The notes beneath the pieces are model-generated. The model worked only from the letters and a program-made list of their open reading frames with translations. It ran no database searches and was not told where the DNA came from. From Melieria omissa (lineage: Eukaryota; Arthropoda; Insecta; Diptera; Ulidiidae): DNA of 64,000 bases. The DNA lies in contig OZ020269.1 in assembly GCA_963971225.1 (NCBI GenBank), positions 2,666,001-2,730,000 of the forward strand, written 5' to 3'. A program made the translations under genes and the position numbers. Of this stretch, positions 33,848 to 44,142 are shown in pieces; position 1 is the first letter of the stretch; each line of letters begins with the position of its first letter.

Positions 33848-34167
33848 CCTTTAATCGTAATTTCTGACGAAGGTATACGAGACGTTACGACGAACGTTAA
33901 ACAAATTTCGATTTCTCTTGGAGAATCTTTTCTCTACCAAGAATACAAACATATTTCATTGATTTTCGGGGGAAAAAACCGCGGCGCGGGTTCAGTACCA
34001 ACAAATTTGTTTTTAAGGGAACCATGTAGCAACTATTTTCAAACACAAGCTATAACACCGTGCGACAGTACTTTTGAGCCATCGAAATGTTGATATAGGC
34101 GTGAAACTAGAGGTCCATCATACTAACCTGGCATACTCGGCTTTCCGTTTTCTGATCCGTTGTCCTT
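33848..34167. repeat. Diverged repeat starting CACCGTGCGACAG
   Basis: From 34056 the sequence CACCGTGCGACAG, GCGTGAAACTAGAG and CTGGCATA in that order matches 24832-24950 (CACCGTGCGAAACAG, ACGTGAAACTAGAG, CTGGCATA). The start resembles the terminal repeat CACTGTGCGACAG of the element at 25117. Both copies are interrupted downstream, here by the TTAA element at 34172 and there by the fold-back element. 33848-34055 holds nothing recognised. Confidence 0.6.
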
Positions 34168-34171
34168 TTAA

Positions 34172-35171
34172 CCCATCTTCGGTCGCTACCAGAAATAGCC
34201 AATATTTTGTTAATTCCTTTTAAGGACTTACATTTAGGACCTTAATCAAGAATATTTTTGGATTTTTGTTGTGTATTTTTTTGTACACAAAAATATTTTA
34301 TAAATCAATAATAATTGAATTTCAAATAAAAACAAATATATATGTACATAGTTTTAGTCAAATAATAATCAAGCATGAAAAAAAAAATTGTTGGCTTACA
34401 TGTGTACATGGACAATAGTCGATTTTTCGACCACTGAAAAGTACGCGGTGCTGAAGGGTTCAAAATATTTTCATAAACTTATGGATATCAATTGATTGTG
34501 GTAATTTGGTCTTTAGGCTTCGTAAATAGTCAATAATAAATCAATAATTTTAAAAGGTTATATATTTTTCAGAATATTCAAAGTATGACTAAAAAAACGC
34601 CTTTGGCTTCGTGCCTTCGTGGTGAAGCCAACATACGAGGGCGGGTAACTAAGTCCGTGCCTTTTTGAATTCCCCGCCTCTTAATTGAAATGGCAACACT
34701 GCAATTTCGTGTGCTCATGTGCAGTTTCCATGGCAAAAATCCATGAATTGGGCTACGAATTGCTCCCTCATCCCGCCTATTCACCCGATCTAGCCCCAAG
34801 TGACTATTTCTTGTTCCCTTTTTTCCATTTTCTTCTCAGTCAACGCGGTAGTCTGATATTAACGGCTGTCAAAAACAAACTAAATGTCGCAGCAAATTGT
34901 AAATTTTTGACAAGAGTCAACTGACAGATGACTGTTGACGGGAGCAGTGTTGCCATTTCAATTAAGAGGCGGGAAATTCAAAAAGTCACGGACTTATTGA
35001 CCCGCCCTCGTATCTAAATTTATCTTTAAAAAAAAAAATTATTATTTCGAGGGGTTACCAAAAGACCCAAGCTATTTTATGCATCGAGAGTTCAAAGATA
35101 TAACGGCTAAGTGCAGAGCTACTCTCCTTCAAAGTGGCTGGTCGAAAAATCGACCAGCGGCCGAAAATGGG
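34172..35171. mobile_element. TTAA element carrying a nested mariner
   Basis: CCCATCTTCGGTCGCT at 34172 and GCGGCCGAAAATGGG ending 35171 are inverted ends, about 14 of 16 matching, next to TTAA at 34168-34171 and 35172-35175. Flanks extend symmetrically (GTCCTT before, AAGGAC after), so the true duplication could be longer or coincidental. A deleted mariner sits at 34636-35010. Confidence 0.7.
34636..35010 (+). mobile_element. Short mariner derivative with ~67-bp inverted ends
   Basis: It starts CGAGGGCGGGTAACTAAGTC and ends in the near-complement GACTTATTGACCCGCCCTCG, flanked by TA (34634-34635, 35011-35012). The inverted repeats run about 67 bp to GGCAACACTGC. Between them 34729-34830 encodes the mariner block ELLPHPAYSPDLAPSDYFLF with the last catalytic Asp. 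At 375 bp it is an internal-deletion product that kept the ends and only that piece. Confidence 0.9.
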
Positions 35172-35194
35172 TTAAAAGGACTTTAATGTATTAA

Positions 35195-35907
35195 GGGGCC
35201 CGAACACTGTAAACTGCGATTTTTCATATGTTTTTTATTTTATTTATTAAAGAAAAACGGACGTTCCGATTTACATGAAACTTTACACATATGTTAATAA
35301 ATGTTTAGATTATCGAAAACAATTTTTTTTTTTTTTTGGCGGCCATGTTTGTATTCTGTAGCTGATCCAAAATGTCGTCTTTTTAAAATGACCCTTGTCG
35401 CGTTGACAGCAAATCAGCATAACGGAGCCTCCTAGAGCAAAAAACAAAAAAGATTCTTGAAATATACATTACTGGCTACTGTTTGACGTAGGGGATTTTA
35501 AAAATATTGATTAGAAAAAAAATGGCGGCTGTTTGAAGAACAAGTTTTTTTTTTCGCGTAAAATTTTGCACTAAATTATTTATAAAAAAAAAAGTTTGGC
35601 ATATATCGAAAAACGGCTACGTCGAGCAGAAGCGACACTATTCCCGAATAGAATGCAATTTGAATCAGGTCGATCGGATAACAACTTTTTGAGTTATGCT
35701 GTCAACGCGGTCAAAAAACATGGTTTCGAGATAATCGCGTTTTAAGTTTTGAAAGGGGCAAATCGAATTAAAAAAGGTAGTAAAAAAGGTAATCTAAACA
35801 TTTATTAACATATGTGTAAAGTTTCATGTAAATCGGAACGTCCGTTTTTTTTTAATAAATAACATAAAAAACATATGAAAAATCGCAGTTTACAGTGTTC
35901 GGGCCCC
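35195..35907. mobile_element. Fold-back-type TTAA element with ~120-bp inverted ends
   Basis: GGGGCCCGAACACTGTAAAC (35195) opens an almost perfect inverted repeat of roughly 120 bp whose partner ends at 35907. TTAA flanks both sides (35191-35194, 35908-35911). The interior about 35320-35790 is AT-rich and non-coding. TTAA duplication suggests piggyBac-type mobilisation, although GGGG ends are not the usual CCC. Confidence 0.88.
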
Positions 35908-35911
35908 TTAA

Positions 35912-37243
35912 AGGCATGCACATTTCAACGAATTTATTTAAATATTTATGTTTCGATTTTCAACTTTAAAAAAATCTGGTTGATAGAAAATCTCTGGAAC
36001 GAATATATCCAAGCAATATCCAAGATCTAAGAACGTGTTTATGACACCTATTCCAACTACTTTCGAATATACCATCGACAAATGTTTCCTGGAAAGAAAA
36101 ACATTCACTAACCCCTCTGCGTGAAATAGATTCACCATCCCATGGGCTGAAAGGGTCCTCTCTTTACATATCCATTGTAACGCAAAGTACCGGGAGGTGT
36201 GGTAGTGGCGTGGCGTTATTCACATGTGTGCTAGGTAAGCAAAATTTGCTCATCCGGGTGATTTGCTCATATTGAGAACCCGGGAAGAGGGGGAGCCGCC
36301 GCTAGCACATTAAAATATCCAGTGGCATTTGCCAAATTTGGCAAATTTAAAAGCAATAAAGAAGGCATGAGTGGCTTGCGTCGTGTGCACTCGACAGACG
36401 GACTGCAAGAAGAGGGTGGTGGTGATGGGGTTTCTCGGGCTCCAGAGGAGGAATACCACGTACAGTGATTACCAAATTCAAAGAATGGCGGTAGTGCCTC
36501 AGCAATGACTGTTTGACTCCCAGTCAACCAGCATTTCCGGCACCCAACCATATTTCGGACGCGACTGCTGCTGCACAGTATGTGGTACATTTTCTTATAA
36601 AACCCCAACTACACCACACACACTCACAAATACATATGTGACACAGTTGCTTGCTGCCGCAGCTAAGCGAGCAGTTGAGTAAAATTAATAATTTTTTTTG
36701 TTTCGTCAACTTGCCACCCGCCATCCACTGTTGCGACCCTCGGGCCCGGTTTCTATCGAGCTCCGTTGAAAAAGTCAGCGTCATGAGAAGCATCACCAGA
36801 CTGGTGACTACCAAGCGAAAGTGTCCCCTTTGCCGCATAGTTTGCGTTTTCTTTCATTTCCAGCTGATTGACAGCGACATGGCAGTCGAGTTGGTGCCGA
36901 TGCGCCACTCCACCAAACATAGCGCTGGAATAGCGCTCCACCCGCTGCACGTTACTTGCCCTTACCGTCCGTCGTTGTTGTGCCAACAACTTCGAACCGT
37001 GCTGAGCGTGTGAAGCAGATAAACGGTACCAACAACAACAGCATTGAAACAGTTACAAAGCACGCCTGTTGCTGTCGATGTTACTGTTTTTACATTTAAT
37101 TGCTAATTTAATAGCGATCGAATTAATCGCACCGCTTTCGCGGTTGTTGTCTTTCTGTATCTGCCGATGCTTCGCCCAATGAGGTCGCCGGCATCTGGGA
37201 CGTTGCGTGGCGCACATTTGTAATTTAAGTTCTATGTTCGACG
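35912..37243. other. No gene seen
   Basis: Overlapping frames on both strands (36.3-37.0 kb, moderately GC-rich) have no conserved motif. No repeat recognised. Intergenic between grh upstream DNA and the Drl-family gene. Confidence 0.45.
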
Positions 37244-37337
37244 TAACAATTGGGCTGAAAAGTTCGTAAAGTTTTATAGAAAAACACATTTTTTGGCAAA
37301 ATCCGATTTTATTATTCAACATAGTTGCCATCGAGGG

Positions 37338-37562
37338 TGTTAAGGAATTGAATACAGACGGTTTAAATTTAATAGTATAATGACTTTATTGTAAGAGGTG
37401 CAACCTGCACGTTGAAGACGTTGAACAAGAAGAAAGAAAAATTAGCAAAGTACAGTGACAGTAAGTACAAGAGAGTTGATTGGAAAGTTACAGTTAGAAA
37501 TATGACAAATTCAGAGTGGTTGCTTCGCGTACAATATGAACACACGGTTGCATTTCTTAACA
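37338..37562 (-). repeat. BEL/Pao 3' LTR, 225 bp
   Basis: TGTTAAG to CTTAACA on either strand reading. Uninterrupted copy used as the empty-site reference for the other LTR. Confidence 0.95.
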
Positions 37563-37574
37563 TTTCCGCCCACC

Positions 37575-37831
37575 TCGTCCGTTCGCGACGACATAAACGA
37601 AGATGCGCCGCCCACCGTGTTCAACGGCCGCCCACCGTGTTCGGGATCAACCATTGTATCCACGGGTAGGACAGCTAGCTTTGAAATTGCTCGTTTTATG
37701 ATGGATCCTTGCGTCCGGATAGTAGCTACTCGTGCTAGCCCGTCTGCTCCTGGGTGAACTTCGATTATACGACCAAGTGGCCAATGTATGGGCGCCGTCC
37801 GCTCGTCCCGAATTAACACGAGATCGCCCAC
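37575..37831 (-). pseudogene. BEL/Pao C-terminal DUF5641-like segment
   Basis: Contains MGDLVLIRDE, then HWPLGRIIEVHPGADG and ATIRTQGSIIKRAISKLAVL, the chromodomain-like end of BEL/Pao integrases. It is in a different frame from the integrase core upstream, so a frame break lies near 37831-37856. Confidence 0.9.
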
Positions 37832-37855
37832 TTGGATGTTTCTATTCTGTTGTTG

Positions 37856-38605
37856 TCATTTATGTCGAAGTTGTAACCCGGCTAGGTATTCTGAGCTCCA
37901 ACGTCTCCAGAAGTCCTGTTGCATCTGCTGGAGCTGTTTCCACCTTGACAACTGATTGGTGTTGAAATCTAACAGATTCGGTTCAGGATGGGCGATTAGC
38001 GGTCTGCCCACCAAAAAATGTCCTGGTGTCAATGACGTGAGATCGGTAGGATCATCCGAGAATGCTGAAATTGGCCTTAAGTTGAGTACAGCCTCTACTT
38101 GTTTTAGGACCGTGTAAAATTCCTCGAAGGTTAACGCAGCATCCCCTATAGTTTTCCTTAAATGGTTCTTCATCTGCTTGACCCCCGCTTCCCAGAGTCC
38201 TCCGAAGTTCGGCGATCCAAGAGGGATGAAGTGCCACGTAACACCATGCGGCGCGCAGAATTGCGCACCTGCCTTCAGCTGCTCTCGACATGCCTCGAGA
38301 TCGGTCCTCAGAATGGTATTAGCGCCTACAAATGTTGTAGCGCAGTCACTATAGATGTCGCTGCTATAGCCTCGTTGTGCGAAAAAGCGGCGAAGCGCAG
38401 CAAGAAAAGCGTTCGTGCTCATATCGCTCACTAATTCCAGATGGATAGCCCGGGTGCTAAAGCAAACAAAGATTGCCACATAACCCTTGTAGCGATGGTG
38501 ACCTCGGCCATTGGTAGTGCGGATTCCGTAAGATCCACCGTAGTCTAGTCCACATCGACTGAATGCTGGTGCCGGTGTACAGCGGTGCTGCGGCAGACTA
38601 CCCAT
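37856..38605 (-). pseudogene. BEL/Pao integrase core
   Basis: The DDE integrase core is visible: CGLDYGGSYGIRT (first Asp), YSDCATTFVGAN (second Asp), GSPNFGGLWEAGVKQMKNHL (Glu). These carry the three catalytic acidic residues. The upstream HHCC finger (about 38780-38640, HEATLHGETQF then NCAKC) lies in another frame, so the integrase is not continuous. Confidence 0.93.
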
Positions 38606-38818
38606 AAGCTGACTTGTTCTGGTAGGCCGCTGTCAAACATTTCGCGCAGTTGTGAACAAGTTTCTTAATCGATGAGCGAGCATCCAAAATCCAATAGCGC
38701 CGTCTTAAGTGATTGAGCGTAAATTGTGTTTCACCATGCAGCGTGGCCTCGTGCGCCTGCGCCTGTAACAACCGACAGAATGGATTTTCTTTCGGAAGAA
38801 TAATTGGAAATTTCTCCT

Positions 38819-39337
38819 CTACGACAACAATGCATGCTTCAGTCGGCCATTAACACGTAAAATGCCATCCTCATCGATCATGGGGTTGAGCTTGCGAAGC
38901 TTACTTTTGGAATGGAGCGGTTCTCCTTTAAGTAGAGACGAAATTTCGTTAGCATAATTGATTCTCTGAACATACCTAATCCAAAATTTCAAGGCATCGT
39001 TCCTCTCCTGGCTAGTGCTCCAGGTCGTAGTTTCGTGGGGCGTCTTCCTAATGATGGCAAGGAATCGTTGGCACCACGCCGTTACCGCAAGTAGGGTATT
39101 GATGTGCGAGTACTTCCGTAAAAGTGCTTCTGCGAATGATGGTTCCTTTTGAAGAGTTGAAGAACAGCATATTGTAGTTTGCTCGGCAACTTGGCGCTCT
39201 GAGACAGGTTGAGCTGGCCACTGCTGCTCTTCCTGGTAGAGCCAGCTAGGCCCCTGCCACCAAGTTTCGAGCGTTGACCATTTGGATGGTAGTATGCCTC
39301 GCGAGGCAATGTCCGCCGGATTCAGCTTGGTTGGCAC
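38819..39337 (-). pseudogene. BEL/Pao RNase H-integrase linker region
   Basis: Starts with PTKLNPADIASRGI, the conserved end of BEL/Pao RNase H, and continues through the linker to a stop at 38819 before the integrase finger. It is the continuation of the polyprotein after the nonsense codon at about 39453-39455. Confidence 0.9.
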
Positions 39338-39454
39338 GTATCTCCATGATTCGCTGTTAGATAGCTGCTGAATCTTTGTGACTCGATTGGCTATGTACTG
39401 TTTGTGTGCTCCCGGATTCGACCTAATCCAAGAAAGAGCTGTCGTTGAGTCTGA

Positions 39455-42400
39455 TCAAAAGAATGTGCGCATCGGCACTTGACTAAGAGATTCCTGCACT
39501 TTATGAGCCAGTTTTGCTGCTAGTAATGCCCCATTCAACTCTAAACAGGGTATCGTAATTTTCTTAAGTGGAGCCACGTTTGTTTTGGCCATTAAAATCG
39601 ACACCTTTACTGCTTCGTCAACCGTAAGAACTCGAAGGTACGTCACCGCTGCGTAGGCCAACGTCGATGCGTCCGAGAAAGCGTGCAGTCTTGGTATCTT
39701 GATAGCTTCGACAGCCCGTAATTCCTCTCGAAAACTCCTCCACTGCGTCTGGTACGGCTCCGGAATGGCCTCGTCCCAGCTACAGCCAGTAACCCAAAGT
39801 TGTTGACAGATAATTTTACCAGTAATGATTATAGGTGCAAGCAATCCAAGTGGGTCGTATATCTTAGCGACGTCGGCGAGCTGTTGACGCTTTGTAATTA
39901 ACCCAGACTGTGGTTGAACATTTACATTGTAGACTAGCTCGTCGGACGACGCTATCCAATAAATTCCCAATGCCTTTACCTCCTGATGCTGGTCCAAATT
40001 ATACCTGTGATCATCATCGCCCGGCTGGTCGTCGATGTTGTGCAGAAAATGTAATGAATTGGAGTTCCACTTGCGCAATGTGAACCCTCCCTTTTGTAAT
40101 AAAGTCTGCAGTTGGTTTTGAAGGTTAAGCGCGCCTTCATCATCATCTGCTCCGTGAAGACAATCGTCCATATAGAAAGAATGTTTCAGTATTTGTGCTG
40201 CCTGTGGGAAGGACTCTCCTTCGTCCTTAGCTAATGTATGAAGGACTTTGATTGTGATGTAAGGCGAACAATTTAAGCCGTAAGTAACGGTCCGTACACG
40301 ATAAATAGTGGGGTCACCCTTTTCATTTAGCCACACAATGCGCTGCAGATCAGTGTCTTCCGAGTCAACCAAGATTTGTCGATAGCATTTCTCGATATCT
40401 GCCATAAATCCTATTCGGTAAGAACGCCACTTCAGAATAATTGACGCCAGGTCGTTCTGCAGTTTAGGGCCCACATGCAGGCAGTCGTTCAGTGACACTC
40501 CCGATTTGCCTCGATATGATGCGTTAAAAACGGTTCGTAATTTGGTGGTGGAGCTAGACTCCTTATACACGCCATGGTGCGGAATGTAACACGCAAGTTG
40601 CGGTTCGCTGGTTTCGGAAACTGGTTCCATATGTCCGAGTTGTAAGTACTCGTCCATAAACTGTTCGTAAAGTTGCTTCAATGTCGCATCTCGCGCTAGA
40701 CGGATTCGTTGATAGTTGAGTAATCTAAAAGCGTCTTCCCTTGAGTCCCTAAGTTTGGACAGGTCGACATCTTTCTTAAATGGGTATTTGACGACGTAGC
40801 GGCCGCAACTGGTGCGCCGTACTGTACTCTCAAAGAACGCTTCACAGTCGCATTCGTCTTGAGTCCTTGCAGTAGGTGATAGAAAATCATCGTGTTCGTT
40901 AAATTGCCACATGAGCTTGACTAGGTTGTTGAGCTCCAGAGATGTGGTGGCACAGTGCGTCAGGCGCAGCTGTGACGGTGCTTGATTAGGTAATCTCCCA
41001 AAGATTACCCATCCCAAATGTGTGTTTTGTGCTATGGCAGCACAACCGGTAGATTGTTTGATCTCTCCTTTCAGTAATACGCTATATAGATCAGCGCCTA
41101 TGATTACATAAATGGAGCCTGGGTGGTTAAACTGTGGGTCAGCGAGTGCCAAATTCGCAAATTCCTTGAGCACGTCGCATTCCACACGAGCAGAAGGCAA
41201 CAGGTGCCCCAGTCGTGGTAAAATTAGAGCTGAACAGGCCATCGAGAAATCAGGGTTTACGAGTGAATGCATGATGAAGTCGACTGCCCCCGTGGAGCTG
41301 CCAACCACCGCTCCCCCCACTCCAGTAACAGGTACTCGAATGCAAATGCGAGGGAGTCTCAATTGCTGAGCTGCAAATTCGCTTATAAATGTTGCTTGAG
41401 AGCCACTGTCCAGCAGAGCTCTGAGTGTGAGAGCGCGTCCATACGGAGAGAGCACGCTAACTCGAGCAGTGGCAAGCAGTGTTGTACAGTATGAAGTCTT
41501 CTGAGTGAAGTGTTGTTGTGCTGCTAAGGCAACAGGTGCAGTAGCACACGCTTGATTTACAGCCAACGCGTCGGTTCGCTGCTGAACACTGTCGTGCAGC
41601 ATCGTATGATGTCTACCGTTACATTGCTTGCACGAGAATGGTGATGTACACTTGTTTTGTATGTGATCACCCTTAAAGCAATTCTTACATAAGCCTTTTG
41701 TCATGACCGTCTGTAGTCTCTGCGTCGGAGATTGGGTCTTAAAATCAGAGCAGAACATCAATATATGCTTACCAGTGCAGCATGGGCAACGTAGGAGGTT
41801 AGTTTGATGGCAACGAACCGGTGTGTGTCGTGTTGGCTTTGCGCTGCTGTCTTTTGGCTTGTGCTTCGCAACTGCTTCTAATCCCGCGATACGGCTCTCC
41901 AGAAACTTGATTAGTTCGCGATATGATGGAATGTAGTCAGCAGAGTTCAGCGACAGTTCCCACTGCTTAACAGATTCCGGATCTAGTTTTTCGGTTATAA
42001 GATAAACGAACCAGTCGTCCCACTCCTCCGTGGGTCTAGCAAGCTGCTTAAGTGCGCGTTCCGATTCTGTAACTCCATCTATGATCTTCCTCATCGTTAC
42101 TGGGCACTCGGTTGAGGCTGCAGGGAGCTGCACAATATGGTGCAGATAGGACCGGACGAGTCGGCGTTTGTTATCGTACCGTTGCTGAAGAATATCCCAT
42201 GCTACCTTAAAGTTGCTGTCGATGACCAGCAGGTTTCGTAGAAGAGACTCGGTGTCTCCACACAGGCGACCTTTCAAGTAGTGTAGGCGCTGCACGTCGG
42301 ACAGGCTCATGTCGTTAATAATGCAAGAAACAAACATGTCTTTGAAGGACAGCCATTGTTGGAAGGTTCCGTCGAATGTTGGCAGAGCGATTTTGGGCAA

Positions 42401-42487
42401 CTTTGTGACCGTAGTGGTCCTGTCTGCGGTGTTCGAACGATTCGCCTCTGCTGCCATGGGGTTACTGGGCAACAAATCATACAGCAA
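39455..42487 (-). pseudogene. BEL/Pao polyprotein: gag C-part, protease, RT, RNase H
   Basis: 1010 codons uninterrupted. Residues about 30-200 are the DUF1759 gag-like region (FDGTFQQWLSFKDMF); 230-300 zinc knuckles (CKNCFKGDHIQNKC); 355-365 retropepsin active site LRALLDSGSQ; 630-800 reverse transcriptase with GFMADIEKCYRQ and the YMDD motif at 772-775; 930-1010 RNase H beginning LHAFSDAS. A premature stop then truncates RNase H at a position where the family has Trp. The gag N terminus is in another frame upstream (42502-42756). Confidence 0.96.
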
Positions 42488-42501
42488 ATCCTCCAGCTCC
42501 C

Positions 42502-42756
42502 CTACCGCTTCACAATGGAGCTTTCGATTTCTGTGAACCGAGTGTCCTCCAACTGCGACTTTGAGATGGTCTCATCCGTGGATGCTAGCTGCAGCAACTC
42601 ATCGTGTGCGGACGTGAACTTTGCCCAATAGTCTTCCAGTAGTCGTTTGCGGGCCAGCAAATACCCTTGTGTTTGCTTATGTTTTGCGGTTTTACGCGTG
42701 TTTGTTGAGAAATTAAGAATGAGTTTGGCCAGACCTTCTTCTTTGGCCGCCGCCAT
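42502..42756 (-). pseudogene. BEL/Pao gag N-terminal segment
   Basis: Starts MAAAKEEGLAKLI and contains a coiled-coil-like ARKRLLEDYWAKFTSAHDEL stretch, as in BEL/Pao gag N termini. It is offset by one base from the long frame starting at 42487, so a frameshift separates them. Confidence 0.85.
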
Positions 42757-42885
42757 GATGATGTAACATCATGCGGTACGATTTCGAGGTTAACCACGTT
42801 CCGATCGTCGCACTGCAAGTCTTGTACGTTGAATTTTACAAATCCGCGATTTGAACAGACGACGTTCGACTCCAATAAGTCCCCA

Positions 42886-42903
42886 TCCCCGCAAGGGATG
42901 CCA
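42886..42903 (-). promoter_or_regulatory. Putative primer binding site
   Basis: Reading from the 5' LTR on the minus strand, after a TTT spacer comes TGGCATCCCTTGCGGGGA, starting with the TGG complementary to tRNA CCA. The tRNA is not identified. Confidence 0.6.
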
Positions 42904-42906
42904 AAA

Positions 42907-43467
42907 TGTTAAGGAATTGAATACAGACGGTTTAAATTTAATAGTATAATGACCATGGTTCAACTAACAAGGTTGTAGCAAGCCACCGGCTGATCGTTTA
43001 TCGCTTCTGTCAAAATCGTCGGTGTCAGCAGTGGTGCGGTGTTGCCGCATCGATTGAAATGAAAATACCTGACTGAAAACAACTGACCTGAGCACTTTTC
43101 CCGTTTTTTCACTCAAATACAGCACCGTCTGGCAACAATCACTTTTGTCTGTTTTCAGTTTCTCCCTCTTTCGTCGGCAAATGACAGCTGAATTTGACAG
43201 TAGCGATAAACGATCCTACCAACAAAATACATGTGGTTTTTGGTGTTGCGGGGATGCTATTACCTTGTTTATTGTGCCATGATAATGACTTTATTGTAAG
43301 AGGTGCAACCTGCACGTTGAAGACGTTGAACAAGAAGAAAGAAAAATTAGCAAAGTAAAGTGACAGTAAGTACAAGAGAGTTGATTGGAAAGTTACAGTT
43401 TGAAATATGACAAATTCAGAGTGGTTGTTTCGCGTACAATATGAACACACGGTTGCATTTCTTAACA
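42907..43467 (-). repeat. BEL/Pao 5' LTR, 561 bp including a nested MITE
   Basis: Same ends as the 3' LTR; after removing the 328-bp insertion and its 8-bp duplication it is 225 bp, identical in length to the other LTR. Confidence 0.95.
42954..43281. mobile_element. P-superfamily-like MITE inside the 5' LTR
   Basis: ATAATGAC is duplicated at 42946-42953 and 43282-43289, and the other LTR shows the single-copy empty site. The ends CATGGTTCAACTAACAAGG and, inverted, CATGGCACAATAAACAAGG match at most positions. An 8-bp duplication with a CATG start resembles P elements (CATGATG). It is 328 bp and non-coding. hAT is the other superfamily with 8-bp duplications but usually starts CAG or TAG. Confidence 0.8.
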
Positions 43468-43472
43468 GAGGG

Positions 43473-43937
43473 CGATACACCGATTATAGCGATCTTCCAA
43501 CTTTTCAATACCATTTTTGAACATTGCTCTGAAGCATCGACACGTTCTTGTTTTTGGTCGATTGTGAGCTCGCGCGGCACCCACTTTGCACATAGCTTTC
43601 GCATACCCAAATATTCATGAACGATATGTCCAACACGTTCCTTTGATATCTTTAGAGTGTCAGCTATACAAATCAACCTCAATTTACGATCTTCCAAAAT
43701 CATTTTGTGGATTTTTTGATGTTTTTGTCCGTAACAGCCTCTTTTGGACGTCCATCGACGTCCGCCTCTTTTGGACGTCTTTTTGCGTTCATCGTCTTCG
43801 GTGCTCATATGGCCTGTACGGAATTTAGCAAACCACTTACGAATGGTTGCTTCGCCCGGCGCAGAGTCCGGATAACACTCATCAAGCCACTTTTTGGTAT
43901 CAGCAGCATTTTTTTTCATCAAAAAATAGTGTTTCAT
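43473..43937 (-). pseudogene. Mariner transposase N-terminal half
   Basis: Shows KKWLDECYPDSAPGEATIRK then WFAKFRTGHMSTEDDE (bipartite helix-turn-helix), IHKMILEDRKLRLICIADTL and MRKLCAKWVPRELTIDQKQE, the mauritiana-type mariner order. The retrotransposon cuts it at 43472, and the catalytic domain is absent beyond. Confidence 0.92.
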
Positions 43938-44142
43938 AAAACACGAAATTCCTTTTTATCAATTTTTTTTTAAATAACAAAAGTTGCTTCACTCAAAATG
44001 CTGTATCTCACAAACTAATAATCAGACAGCTGTCAAATTTATACACGTTTCTTTTGAAGGTTGGTACTACCTAAAAATGATACGGATTTCATTCTAGGCG
44101 CCATCTCATAGAAACGATACGAACTTTTCAGCCCAACTGTTA

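Larger units (their letters stand above)
37338..43467 (-). mobile_element. BEL/Pao LTR retrotransposon, recent but broken
   Basis: It is bounded by LTRs beginning TGTTAAG and ending CTTAACA, with GAGGG duplicated at 37333-37337 and 43468-43472. Internal domains in minus-strand order: gag/DUF1759, zinc knuckles, retropepsin, reverse transcriptase, RNase H, integrase with HHCC finger, and a DUF5641-type C terminus, the BEL/Pao layout with integrase last and no envelope seen. The two 225-bp LTR cores differ at 3 positions by eye, so insertion is fairly young, yet the polyprotein carries a nonsense codon and several frame breaks. A purine-rich tract (GAGGTGGGCGGAAA) abuts the 3' LTR. Confidence 0.96.
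37246..44140 (-). mobile_element. Mariner (mauritiana-like) split by a BEL/Pao insertion
   Basis: ACAATTGGGCTGAAAAGTTC at 37246 and GAACTTTTCAGCCCAACTGT ending 44140 are mariner inverted ends; TA flanks at 37244-37245 and 44141-44142. Removing the retrotransposon (37338-43467) and its 5-bp duplication leaves about 760 bp, so the mariner had already lost most of its 3' coding half. Its N-terminal transposase half survives at 43473-43937. Confidence 0.93.
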
